NCBI GenBank assembly: GCA_022844485.1
Contig: JALHLQ010000001.1
Span: 434,001 to 498,000, forward strand
Source: Xanthobacteraceae bacterium
GTDB lineage: Bacteria > Pseudomonadota > Alphaproteobacteria > Rhizobiales > Xanthobacteraceae
Direction of reading: 5' to 3'
Length of the DNA: 64,000 nt
Below are positions 10,145 to 18,700 of this stretch, in pieces; the first letter of the stretch is position 1, and each line of letters begins with the position of its first letter. A model generated the notes under the pieces. It saw nothing but the letters and a program-made list of their open reading frames with translations, was not told the DNA's origin and did no database searches. A program made the translations under genes and the position numbers.

Positions 10145-10612
10145 ATGCTCATCCCAGTTGCCCTACTGCTCGCCGTCCTCACAACGCCCGCGCTCGCGCA
10201 GATCCCGGCGATGCCCTCGAGCGAGAACGGGCGCTTCACCTTCCACCAGACCGCCGATGGAATGCTGCGGCTGGACACACGCACCGGGCAGGTCTCCGTC
10301 TGCCGCGAGAGCATCGGCGATTGGGCCTGCCGAATTGTTCCCGACGAGCGCACGGCGCTCGAGAACGAGATCGTCCGGCTGCAGAATGAGAACGTCACCC
10401 TCAAGCGCGAGCTGCTTGCGCGCGGCACCCCGCTCCCCGGCACGGGCAAGAACGAGACCACGCAAGCCCCGCGCGAGCCGATGCTCCGCATGCCGACTGA
10501 CGCCGACCTCGACCGCATGATGTCCTTCCTCGAAAAGATGTGGCGCCGCCTCGTTGAGACGATGCAGAACGTGCAGCGCGACATCCAGAAGGATGCGGAG
10601 AAAAAGGGATGA
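10145..10612 (+). CDS. Exported coiled-coil protein of unknown function
   Basis: From the ATG at 10145 the product is 155 residues with a clear signal peptide (MLIPVALLLAVLTTPALAQ). A short beta segment with two cysteines (SVCRESIGDWACRIV) comes next. A leucine/asparagine-rich heptad stretch (ALENEIVRLQNENVTLKRELL) then predicts a coiled coil, followed by a Pro-rich linker and a charged amphipathic C-terminus. It is probably periplasmic. Small proteins of this design occur in Hyphomicrobiales without an assigned role. An upstream ATG (10088) is in frame, but its extra residues would bury the signal peptide. Confidence 0.7.
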   Translation: MLIPVALLLAVLTTPALAQIPAMPSSENGRFTFHQTADGMLRLDTRTGQVSVCRESIGDWACRIVPDERTALENEIVRLQNENVTLKRELLARGTPLPGTGKNETTQAPREPMLRMPTDADLDRMMSFLEKMWRRLVETMQNVQRDIQKDAEKKG

Positions 10613-10616
10613 GGTC

Positions 10617-10874
10617 ATGCATGGCGTGTCCGGCGAGTGTAGCGAAGCAGAGCACGAACAGAAGGCCTCGACCGAAGAAATCGAACGCAACGTGGCCGAA
10701 GCCGCGATCGGCGCGCAGTTGATTTCGTCGAATGTCGTGACCGTGACGAAGCAGGCCGCCGAGGCGACCGGCGAGGCAAGCGACTTGAAAAGCACCTCCC
10801 TCGACCTCAACCGTCAGGTCGAGACGCTGCGCGATGAAGTCGGCCGCTGCATCCAGGAAATCCGAGCGGCGTAA
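10617..10874 (+). pseudogene. Remnant of a methyl-accepting chemotaxis protein C-terminus
   Basis: The 85-codon frame encodes text closely resembling the last 70 or so residues of a chemoreceptor signalling domain. Recognisable parts are EQKASTEEIERNVAEAA, then QLISSNVVTVTKQAAEATG, then LNRQVETLRDEVGRCIQEIRAA. The hairpin tip that contacts CheA/CheW, the HAMP domain and the sensor domain are absent, and the 10145-10612 gene occupies the space upstream. The best ATG (10617) has no convincing ribosome binding site. I read it as a decayed receptor tail; a small expressed helical protein cannot be excluded. Confidence 0.6.
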
Positions 10875-10893
10875 GATCGGTCCGTGCTCGGAA

Positions 10894-11262
10894 TCACCAT
10901 GCCAGAAACGAGAAGATCAGCGCCAGCACCCAGAGCACGATGGCGATGGCAGACGTCCACATTGCAAAGGTGAGATAAGTGTCGCGCAACACGGTCGAGC
11001 TCGCCCATTGCGCGTAAGCCTCGGGCGGGCGGAAGTCCTTTGGCAGATAAAGCCACATTTCGGTCCGGCGATAATCCTTAGTCAGCGCCTCGCGGGCCTT
11101 GAGGATCAGTACCAGCGCCATGAGGGTTGTGAGAATGCCGCCAGCCTGAAAGGCAGCGCGCGCGTTGAAGGACAGACCGGCCATCAGGCAGAAAATTGCA
11201 AGCGAAGCGAAGCCGCAGGCGCGAAGCACCGTTTCGAAGGCGACCCGCCGCATCATCTCCAT
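10894..11262 (-). CDS. Small membrane protein of unknown function
   Basis: From the ATG at 11262 the product has 122 residues and three predicted membrane helices: CGFASLAIFCLMAGLSF, FQAGGILTTLMALVLIL and a C-terminal YLTFAMWTSAIAIVLWVLALIFSF. A charged loop with REALTKDYRRTEMWLYLPKDFRPPE-type text lies in the middle. It is on the same strand as two more small membrane protein genes and the symporter genes. The longer frame back to 11340 lacks family-like sequence. No ribosome binding site is obvious. Function unknown. Confidence 0.6.
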   Translation of the reverse strand: MEMMRRVAFETVLRACGFASLAIFCLMAGLSFNARAAFQAGGILTTLMALVLILKAREALTKDYRRTEMWLYLPKDFRPPEAYAQWASSTVLRDTYLTFAMWTSAIAIVLWVLALIFSFLAW

Positions 11263-11379
11263 GCAAGCTACCGTGCATCCCGGCTCGTGATTGGCTCTGG
11301 ACGGCGATTCTGGACGAAGGGCGGCAGCAAACGAAGTCACAAGCCTGTGTTCGCCCAGGCCCCACCTGCACTTTGCGAC

Positions 11380-11394
11380 GGCTGCTTCGCAGCC
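11380..11394. repeat. REP-like intergenic palindrome
   Basis: GGCTGC-TTC-GCAGCC forms a perfect 6-bp stem, followed by TCCTCAGGATGAG. Palindromes of this style (a GCTTCGC core next to CTCAGGATGAG) are common between genes in Bradyrhizobium and relatives. It sits in the 256-base gap between two small membrane protein genes, which otherwise holds nothing I recognise. Confidence 0.45.
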
Positions 11395-11518
11395 TCCTCA
11401 GGATGAGAGCGAACTGATTCCGAGATGAGGAACCGCGCTTCTCGAGCACTTTTCGGCCAAATGGGTACTTCAGCTTCCGCGGTCAGGGCCGGAAGGACAA
11501 CCTGTTGAAAGCTCAATT

Positions 11519-11842
11519 CTAGAAGCCGATGCGGAAGAAGTTCCCGATCGCGGGAAGCGTCCACAAGGCCGTTGCGGTAAGCCAAATCCAGAGCGAGGTC
11601 TCGGTCGAATCCTTCGCGCCGATCGCCCGCTCGTAGACCGCAGCGGGAATTCCGCCAAGAATGACAGTCGCCGTTGCTGTCAAAAGCGAAGCGAACATGA
11701 AGGTGAGCGGAAGCGAGCCGAACAGGATCGTCGGCGACAAGAGGTTAACATGCACGAAGGCGAAGGTGAGCCAGCTCGAATTGAACAGCCCGTTGATGGT
11801 GCCGAAGATCGCGATACCGATGAAAAAGAGATGGCGCGGCAT
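11519..11842 (-). CDS. Small membrane protein of unknown function
   Basis: From the ATG at 11842 the product is 107 residues with about three membrane helices: HLFFIGIAIFGTINGLF, a central PLTFMFASLLTATATVILGG and a C-terminal WIWLTATALWTLPAIGNFF. The start lies 5 bases after the stop of the YggT-like gene (11848-12156), so the two are almost certainly co-transcribed. The loop PAAVYERAIGAKDSTETS is probably cytoplasmic. I do not recognise a family. Confidence 0.65.
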   Translation of the reverse strand: MPRHLFFIGIAIFGTINGLFNSSWLTFAFVHVNLLSPTILFGSLPLTFMFASLLTATATVILGGIPAAVYERAIGAKDSTETSLWIWLTATALWTLPAIGNFFRIGF

Positions 11843-11847
11843 GACGT

Positions 11848-12156
11848 TCACCCGAGCTTCGGCGCAATGCCACCGAGCGCAAAACCGAAATAGAGCAGCA
11901 TGCGCAGCCAAAAGAGCCAAGTGATCGCGAAAAGCCAAAGGACCAAAGGCGCAACCGCAATCGGGGTGACGACCGCGACGACCGCGACGATCGGACTGGT
12001 CAGGCGGCAGAAGAAGCGCCAGATGTAGTTCTCGGAATCCTCATCCACCACGAGCGAGAGCAGGACGCGCCCGAGCAGTGTATACATGAACACGGCGAGA
12101 ATGAAGTTCGGGATATGGAAGTACCAATATTCCGCGACCGAACTGGCGGCGTCCAA
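11848..12156 (-). CDS. YggT-like small membrane protein
   Basis: The 102-residue protein has two or three membrane helices and a central SLVVDEDSENYIWRFFCRLTSPIV segment. The RLTSP element after the first helix resembles YggT-family membrane proteins, though the family match is by eye. It leads a run of small membrane protein genes reading away from the symporter terminator at 12236. Its role may relate to the envelope; nothing more specific can be said. Confidence 0.6.
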   Translation of the reverse strand: MDAASSVAEYWYFHIPNFILAVFMYTLLGRVLLSLVVDEDSENYIWRFFCRLTSPIVAVVAVVTPIAVAPLVLWLFAITWLFWLRMLLYFGFALGGIAPKLG

Positions 12157-12235
12157 TTCCGTTCTCCTTCGTCCTGCGGCCTGTTTTGCGCATGCGCGCC
12201 GTCCTATGCCCGACTGCTTCGCTCGCGCCGAATGA

Positions 12236-12261
12236 AAAAGCGGGGCCGCGGCCCCGCTTTT
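12236..12261 (-). terminator. Strong terminator after the symporter gene
   Basis: A perfect 26-bp palindrome (AAAAGCGGGGCC-GC-GGCCCCGCTTTT) lies 15 bases after the symporter stop. On the minus strand it ends in a run of T, as for a Rho-independent terminator. It separates the symporter transcript from the three small membrane protein genes downstream. Confidence 0.8.
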
Positions 12262-12276
12262 CCGATTTGCTGAGGG

Positions 12277-14271
12277 TCAGCTCGCCTTTTCCTGCATGAC
12301 GGTCTGTCCGCGCGGCCTACGTATTTCGTCGATGAAGGCCTGCATTTCGCGCGAAGGCTCCTTGGTCATGAGCGAGACGACGATCATGACCAGCCACCCG
12401 ACCGGCAGCCCGAACAGGGCAGCTGAGATGTTGCGCACGCCCCACCAATTGGCGACGGATTGCGCATGGGTGTCGAAGGCGCGGAAAGCCGCTTCCTTCG
12501 CCGGGCCTACGGCCGCGTTCATCCAGGCCGCCTTCAGGTCGACATAGCGCTTCGCGGCCGCTTCGGTGGCGTTCGACAGAAAGCCCCACGTCTCATAGAA
12601 CGATGGCGCGTAGTAGCGCGTGCCCACGAGATAGTAGAGCGTGATGCCGAAGCCGACGATCAGGCCGGCGACGGCGCCAGCCGTCGTCGTCCGCTTCCAC
12701 CAGATGCCCATGACCAGCGCCGGGAAGAACCCGGCAGCTGCAAGCGAGAAGGCCCAGGCCACCATGGCGACAATGTCCGCCGGCCGGAACGAGGCCGTAT
12801 AGGCGGCGAGCACGGCCACCGCGATCAGGAGCACGCGAGCCACGGTGAGACGCCGCGATGTCGGCGCGTTCTTGTCGATCATCTTGTAGTAGATGTCGTG
12901 CGAGAGCGCGTTGGCGATCGCGAGCAGCAGGCCGTCGGCGGTCGAGAGCGCCGCAGCGAGACCGCCGGCCGCGACGAGGCCGGAGATCACATAGGGCAGG
13001 CCGGCGATTTCCGGGGTCGAGATGACGATCGCATCGGCTTCGATGCGAAGGTCGCCGAAACGCAGGATGCCTGCATGGTTCGCGAGCTTCTTACAGGCTT
13101 CCGCCACTGTTGCGGCATCCATCGCTTGGACGCCGCAGACATTGATCAAACCCACTTTGCCGTAGGCGTAGATCCAGCCCGGGAGGTTGGCGATGTTTTG
13201 GCCGATGACGTCTTGATAGACCTCGAGCTTCGCGAAGGCGGCATAGGCCGGCGCCGTGAAGTAAAGAATAAAGATGAAGAGCAGCGACCAGGCGACCGAC
13301 ACGCGCGCTTCACGCACAGACGGCGTCGTGAAGTATCGCATAAGGACGTGCGGCAAGGACGCCGTTCCCACCATCAAGCAGAAGATCAACCCGAAGAAGT
13401 TGAGCGGATCGTAAGTCAGGAACGGCGCGACATGCGCGCGGATCTGTCCCGCCGCCGCAAGGCCCTGCTGCACCATGCCCTGCTCGCGCGCCGCGATTTC
13501 CTGCAAGACGCGCCCATAGGTGAGCTGCGGCAGCGGGATGCCGTATTTCTGTGCGGAGAGGATCACCACCGGCACGAGATAGGCGATGATGAGCACGATG
13601 TACTGGGCGACCTGTGTCCACGTCACCGCGCGCATGCCGCCGAGCATCGAACAGACGAGAATGCCAGCAAGGCCGACATAGACGGCGACGGTGAAGTCCA
13701 TGTTGAGGAGCCGTGCGCCGATAAGGCCGGTGCCGACGATCTGCGCTACCACATAGGTGAAGGAGCAGCTCATGAGCACGAGGATGGAGAGCACACGCGC
13801 CAGATCTCCACCGTAGCGGAAGGCCATGAAGTCCGGCACTGTGTAGCAGCCGAACTTGCGCAGGTACGGTCCGACCAGGATCGCGACGAGCACGTAGCCG
13901 CCCGTCCAGCCGAGGATGAAGGCGAGCCCGTCATAGCCCAGAATGTAGAGCGAGCCGGCCATGCCGATGAAGGAGGCGGCCGACATCCAGTCCGCGCCCG
14001 TCGCCATGCCGTTGTAGAAGGCCGGAACGCGCCGTCCCGCCACGTAATATTCAGAAATCTGCATCGTCCGCGACATGATGCCGATCAGCGCGTAGATGCC
14101 GATCGTGAACGCGACGAACAGATAGCCGATGATGCGGGGGGGAACTCCGACCTGCTCGAGCACCGCGAGCAGAATCACAAAGCCGAGGAACCCGCCAGTA
14201 TAGATTGTATAGACGCGGCCGAGATTCGACGTGAAGTCGACGCCTTCGCCGCTGCGTGTGGTTGTCGCCAT
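12277..14271 (-). CDS. Sodium:solute symporter large subunit (VC_2705-type, ActP-related)
   Basis: The 664-residue protein is a multi-span SSS-family transporter with about 13 helices. It has the N-terminal core MATGADWMSAASFIGMAGSLYILG, VPDFMAFRYGG and LVAAGGLAAALSTADGLLLAIANALSHD, all typical of acetate/solute:Na+ symporters. It is longer than ActP because of an insert near ANLPGWIYAYGKVGL to RFGDLRIEADAIVIS. The pairing with a DUF4212 small protein 11 bases upstream identifies the VC_2705 subfamily, whose substrates are probably short organic acids. I chose the ATG at 14271, preceded by an AGGAG-like site. Confidence 0.88.
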   Translation of the reverse strand: MATTTRSGEGVDFTSNLGRVYTIYTGGFLGFVILLAVLEQVGVPPRIIGYLFVAFTIGIYALIGIMSRTMQISEYYVAGRRVPAFYNGMATGADWMSAASFIGMAGSLYILGYDGLAFILGWTGGYVLVAILVGPYLRKFGCYTVPDFMAFRYGGDLARVLSILVLMSCSFTYVVAQIVGTGLIGARLLNMDFTVAVYVGLAGILVCSMLGGMRAVTWTQVAQYIVLIIAYLVPVVILSAQKYGIPLPQLTYGRVLQEIAAREQGMVQQGLAAAGQIRAHVAPFLTYDPLNFFGLIFCLMVGTASLPHVLMRYFTTPSVREARVSVAWSLLFIFILYFTAPAYAAFAKLEVYQDVIGQNIANLPGWIYAYGKVGLINVCGVQAMDAATVAEACKKLANHAGILRFGDLRIEADAIVISTPEIAGLPYVISGLVAAGGLAAALSTADGLLLAIANALSHDIYYKMIDKNAPTSRRLTVARVLLIAVAVLAAYTASFRPADIVAMVAWAFSLAAAGFFPALVMGIWWKRTTTAGAVAGLIVGFGITLYYLVGTRYYAPSFYETWGFLSNATEAAAKRYVDLKAAWMNAAVGPAKEAAFRAFDTHAQSVANWWGVRNISAALFGLPVGWLVMIVVSLMTKEPSREMQAFIDEIRRPRGQTVMQEKAS

Positions 14272-14282
14272 GGTGGTTCTCC

Positions 14283-14540
14283 TCAGTCCTCTTCCGCCAC
14301 GCCGTGCTCGCGGTCGATCTTGTCCTGCGCTTTCGCGAACCAGAACAACATCGCGACGAAGGCGATGAGCGAGCCTTGCGCGGCCATATAGAAGCCGAGC
14401 GGGAAGCCCAGAATGACGATCTTGTTCAGCGTATGCACGAACATGTGGATGATGAAGGAGAAGAAGATCCACATTCCGAGCATCACGAACATGAGATTGC
14501 GCGTTCGGACCCAATGGGCCGTTTCGTTCTCGTTTTGCAT
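14283..14540 (-). CDS. DUF4212 symporter small subunit
   Basis: The 85-residue protein has two membrane helices (LMFVMLGMWIFFSFIIHMF and FYMAAQGSLIAFVAMLFWF) and the family ending AQDKIDREHG. DUF4212 proteins are encoded directly before VC_2705-type symporters and are thought to form the small subunit. GGAGG precedes the ATG at 14540, and the stop is 11 bases before the large subunit gene. Confidence 0.9.
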   Translation of the reverse strand: MQNENETAHWVRTRNLMFVMLGMWIFFSFIIHMFVHTLNKIVILGFPLGFYMAAQGSLIAFVAMLFWFAKAQDKIDREHGVAEED

Positions 14541-14882
14541 ATCTTTGCGTACCTCCCTGATGCGGCGATGAGCGTGCCGGCGCTGTTGCCACGGTGTACG
14601 AGTAGAAGGGGACGCGGTGCGCGCCGCGCCCGTGCCCCCCAGTTCACGCTTCCACGCCGGACTTGCCGCCGACTAGAGAAAGCCGCAGCGATCCTACAGG
14701 CTGAGAACGATTGTTCTTATAAGACTTTCGGCGGGGGCGCTGTTGAGAACAAGTTGAGAATGCAGAAGCGCGCCGGCTGCTGTGCTGCATTGCAAAATAA
14801 AATCCCCCAAGCAGCGGCGAAGAGGCGGGGCTTGCACAAGCGGGCCTGTAGTCGGACAATTGAGGAGGAAGCGCCCAAGATC
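14541..14882. promoter_or_regulatory. Divergent control region with an inverted repeat
   Basis: This 342-base gap separates the symporter operon (reverse) from the response regulator gene (forward), so both promoters should be here. It contains the inverted repeat AGAAC-GATT-GTTCT at 14704-14717. Two GTTGAGAA direct repeats follow about 35 bases later (14741-14760), and an A/T-rich stretch lies at 14795-14805. These are candidate binding sites for the LuxR-type regulator; the assignment is inference. Confidence 0.4.
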
Positions 14883-15554
14883 ATGCCATCGATTTCCGCG
14901 TCCAAGCATCGTCTCGTCATCGCCGACGATCACCCGCTGTTTCGCGGCGCCTTGCGCGAGGCTGTCTCCGGTGTGTTCGAAGGCGAGCTTTATGAAGCGG
15001 GCTCCTTCGATGAGGTCACGCGCATCCTCGAGCGCGGAAACGACATCGACCTCATCCTGCTCGATCTCACGATGCCGGGCGTCCGCGGCTTCTCCGGCCT
15101 GATGTATCTGCGCGCGCAATATCCGAGCGTGCCGGTGGTGGTCGTCTCCGCCAATGACGATCCCGCCGTGATTCGCCGCTGCATGGAGTTTGGCGCGTCG
15201 GGCTTCATCCCGAAGACACTCGGTATCGAAGACATGCGCAAGGCGATCTCCCGCATCTTCGATGGCGGGGTGTGGACTCCACCCGATGTGGACATCGAAG
15301 GCAGCGACGCTGAGACGGCCGAACTTGTGCAGCGCCTCTCCACGCTCACCCCGCAGCAGGTGCGCGTCTTGATGATGCTCTCGGAAGGATTGCTCAACAA
15401 GCAGATCGCCTACGAGCTCTCCGTCTCCGAGGCGACGGTAAAGGCACACGTCTCCGCCATTTTGCAAAAGCTCGGCGTCGATAGCCGCACGCAGGCCGTC
15501 ATCGCCGCCTCGAAGATCGAGCTTGGCCAATGGCACCCCATGCAGGCGAGTTAG
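14883..15554 (+). CDS. NarL/LuxR-family response regulator, CrbR-like
   Basis: The 223-residue protein has a receiver domain (acidic pair D15/D16, phospho-acceptor D61 in LILLDLTMPG) and a C-terminal LuxR helix-turn-helix (LTPQQVRVLMMLSEGLLNKQI, then VSEATVKAHVSAILQKLGV). GAGGAGG lies before the ATG at 14883. It is encoded between a symporter operon and a convergent hybrid kinase with an SSS domain. This matches the CrbS/CrbR system that controls acetyl-CoA synthetase in Vibrio and Pseudomonas. It is therefore probably the kinase's partner and a regulator of the symporter genes. Confidence 0.88.
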   Translation: MPSISASKHRLVIADDHPLFRGALREAVSGVFEGELYEAGSFDEVTRILERGNDIDLILLDLTMPGVRGFSGLMYLRAQYPSVPVVVVSANDDPAVIRRCMEFGASGFIPKTLGIEDMRKAISRIFDGGVWTPPDVDIEGSDAETAELVQRLSTLTPQQVRVLMMLSEGLLNKQIAYELSVSEATVKAHVSAILQKLGVDSRTQAVIAASKIELGQWHPMQAS

Positions 15555-15774
15555 CGCTCGGGAGGGAGTTCAAGCGCCACGCGACGTTCGCCAAATCGCT
15601 TGCGGCTGTACCCCAAAATACCTCCTAGATCGCGACAGCACGATTTGTGCAAGCAACCTTCATCGGCGCCAAACGTCCGGAAAGCCGCTTCAACCTCCTC
15701 GTGGTTGCAGCATTTCACACAGCGGTCGCTCGGCGAATTCCAACGGCGCGCCGTCGGAAGGAAGATCAAAGCGG

Positions 15775-18700
15775 CTACTCCGCCGCCACCCTTTGCACGC
15801 GCCATTGCATGAGCAGGGCCCGCAGCGCGGCGGGCTTTACCGGCTTGTTCAAGACCTGCACGTCCGCCGCACCCGCTCGGATGCGCACCTGCGGACTGCG
15901 ATCCGCGGTGATCAAAATGGCCGGCGTCTCCGCCTGCAGCCGCTTGCGCAGCTCCCCGATCGCCTCCATGCCGTTGCTTTCGTCGAGGTGATAGTCGACG
16001 AGCAGCCCTGCGATGATCGGCGCATCCTTGAGCATCGCGAGCGCATCGCGCAGCCCCGGAGCCTTCAGCACACGGCAACCCCAACCCGACAAAAGCGCCT
16101 CCATGCCGTCAAGAATCTTCGGCTCGTTGTCGATGCAGAGCACGACCATGCCGCCGAGCTGCACCGTTTCGTGCCGCTGCGCCACGCCTTGCGTGGGCAT
16201 CTCGGCACGCGTTGCCGACAAGGGCACCGTGACCGAAAAATGCGATCCGCGCTTTGCCGCCGAATCGACGCGCAGCTCGTGCCCGAGCACCCGTGCAATG
16301 CGGTCGACGATCGAAAGGCCAAGCCCGAGCCCGCGCGCCACACGCGCGCCTTCCTCGAGCCGATGAAATTCCGTGAAAATCGCGCGCTGCTGCGTGAACG
16401 GAATACCGATGCCGGTATCGTAGACGTCGATGCGCAGATTGCCGCCGCGCCTTCGGCAACCGACCAGCACGCGCCCGGACGGCGTATACTTGATCGCATT
16501 CGACACGAGGTTTTGCAAGAGCCGCCGCAAGAGCCGCCGGTCGGAGCGCACGGTGAGCGAGCAGGTTACGATGGCGAGCTCGAGTTTCTTCTCGAGCGCA
16601 AGCGGATCGAATTCGACCTCGATCTGCCGCAAGAGTTCGTTCACGGAAAATGACGAGACTTCCGGCCTGAGCGCGCCGGTGTCGAGCCGCGAAATGTCGA
16701 GCAGCGCGCTCAGAATTTCCTCGACCGCCTCGAGTGACGCGTCGATGTTCGATGCAAGCCGCCCGTATTCGCCGCTCCCCTGCCGCTCGACCAGGCTCGT
16801 CACATAGAGCCGCGCGGCATTCAGGGGCTGAAGAATGTCGTGGCTCGCGGCTGCAAGAAAACGCGTCTTCGATATGTTCGCGTCTTCCGCTTCCGCCCTC
16901 GCGTGTTCGAGCGCGACGTTCAGATGCGTCAGCTCCTGCGTTCGCTCGGCGACACGCCGTTCCAGCGTCAGATTGGCGCGCTCCAATTCCTCTGCGGCCT
17001 TCACGCTTGGCGATATATCAGTGAAGGTCGTGACGATGCCGCCATCAGGCATGCGGTTCGAGCGCACCTCAACTACGAGACCTCGATCCTCGAAGCGCTC
17101 CTGCAGCGGCTCCGCACCTACGTAGCGGCGCAGCCGCTCGTGCACGAGATCGTAGACATTGCCTCTGCCGAGCGCGCCGCGCTCCGCATTGTAGCGGAGA
17201 ATTCCATCGAGCCCGATACCGACGCGCACGAAGTCCGGCGGCAGATCAAGAATCTCGCCGAACTGCCGGTTCCAGCAGACGAGCTGTAAATCCTTGTCGA
17301 ACACCGCGATGCCCTGGCGCACGTGATCCAGCGCCGTCTGCAAAATCTCGCGATTGTATTGAATTGCGGCACTCGCATCGTCCAGCAGCCTTAGAGCGGA
17401 TGTTGTCGAGACGGTACGCTTGCGGATGAGCAGCGACAGCACGAGCCGCGAGGACGCCGCCCCGATCGCAGATGCGAGCAGGTGCTCTGCATGCCGTAAG
17501 AGGTGGAAGTCCGCCTCCGCTTGCGGGGCCAAGCTCACGCGCCGCGTCGAGGCGAAGGTCTCGAAGGCCTGCCGCGTCCGCTCTTCGCCGAGATAGCGCG
17601 CGACCGTCGAGGTCAATTCGTCGACCGTAACGGAGGAGCGCCAGCGCCGGAAGCCCGGCGACATCGGCGCAAGCTCGCTTGGCACGAACACGTTGGCCTG
17701 CAGACGCTCGATTTCCGTCTCCGCCCGTTGCATCGACAATGCGACATAGGCGAGCACATTGACGCCAAGACTCCACAGCACCCCGTGCACGAGCGGCGGC
17801 AGATCGATCCCGAACAGCGCTTGCGGCCGCAAGGTCTCGATGCCCAAGGGGCCCGCAGTCAGCAGCGCAGCGCTTACCAGTCCTGAATCGGCGAGGCTTG
17901 GGAGCAACAGTGTATAAGCCCACACCGCCATGCCGCAGATCATACCGGCCATCGCGCCGCGCCCAGTCGCGCGCCGCCACACAAGACCGCCAAAAAAGGC
18001 AGGCGCGAGTTGCGCTATTGCCGCGAAGGCCAGGAGGCCGATTGAGGCCAGCTGCGCCGTGCCGGCGGAGCGGTAGTACACATAGGCGAGCAGCAGGATG
18101 ACGAAAATCGCCGCCCGCCGGATCACGAGGAGCAGCGCGCCCATATCGCCGCGAGAGACCAGGCTCTCGCGCCGCTTCACGATGGCCGGCACGACGATGT
18201 CGTTCGACACCATGATCGCGAGCGCAACCGTCTCGACGATCACCATCGCGGTTGCGGCCGACAAGCCGCCGATGAAGGCGATGACGGCCAGGATCTCGTT
18301 GCCGCTCGAGAGCGGCAGCGCGAGCACGAACATGTCACTGTCGACCGAATCGCGCGGGAAAGTCAACAATCCGGCAAGCGTAATCGGAAGAACGAATAGG
18401 TTGATGAGTACGAGATAAAGCGGAAACAGCCACGCCGCGCGGCGGATGTCGCCTTCGCTCTTGTTCTCGACCACTGTGACATGGAACTGCCGCGGCAGTA
18501 GCACAATTGCGACGAGCGACAGCAGCGTCATTATCAAGAGCGTGCTCATCGACAGATCGTGCACCAGTACATTCGCCGTATCCGGCCGCTTGAGCGCGCG
18601 GGTGAAGATGTCCTCGAATCCGTCGAACATAAAATAGGTTACGAAAATGCCGACGGCGAGAAACGCCACGAGCTTGATGATCGACTCCGCCGCGATTGCC

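Noticed and set aside
12460..14391. 643-codon open frame on the plus strand opposite the symporter gene
   Set aside because: It is antisense to a clear SSS symporter, is Arg/His/Glu-rich without hydrophobic or domain patterns, and reflects high-GC codon bias.
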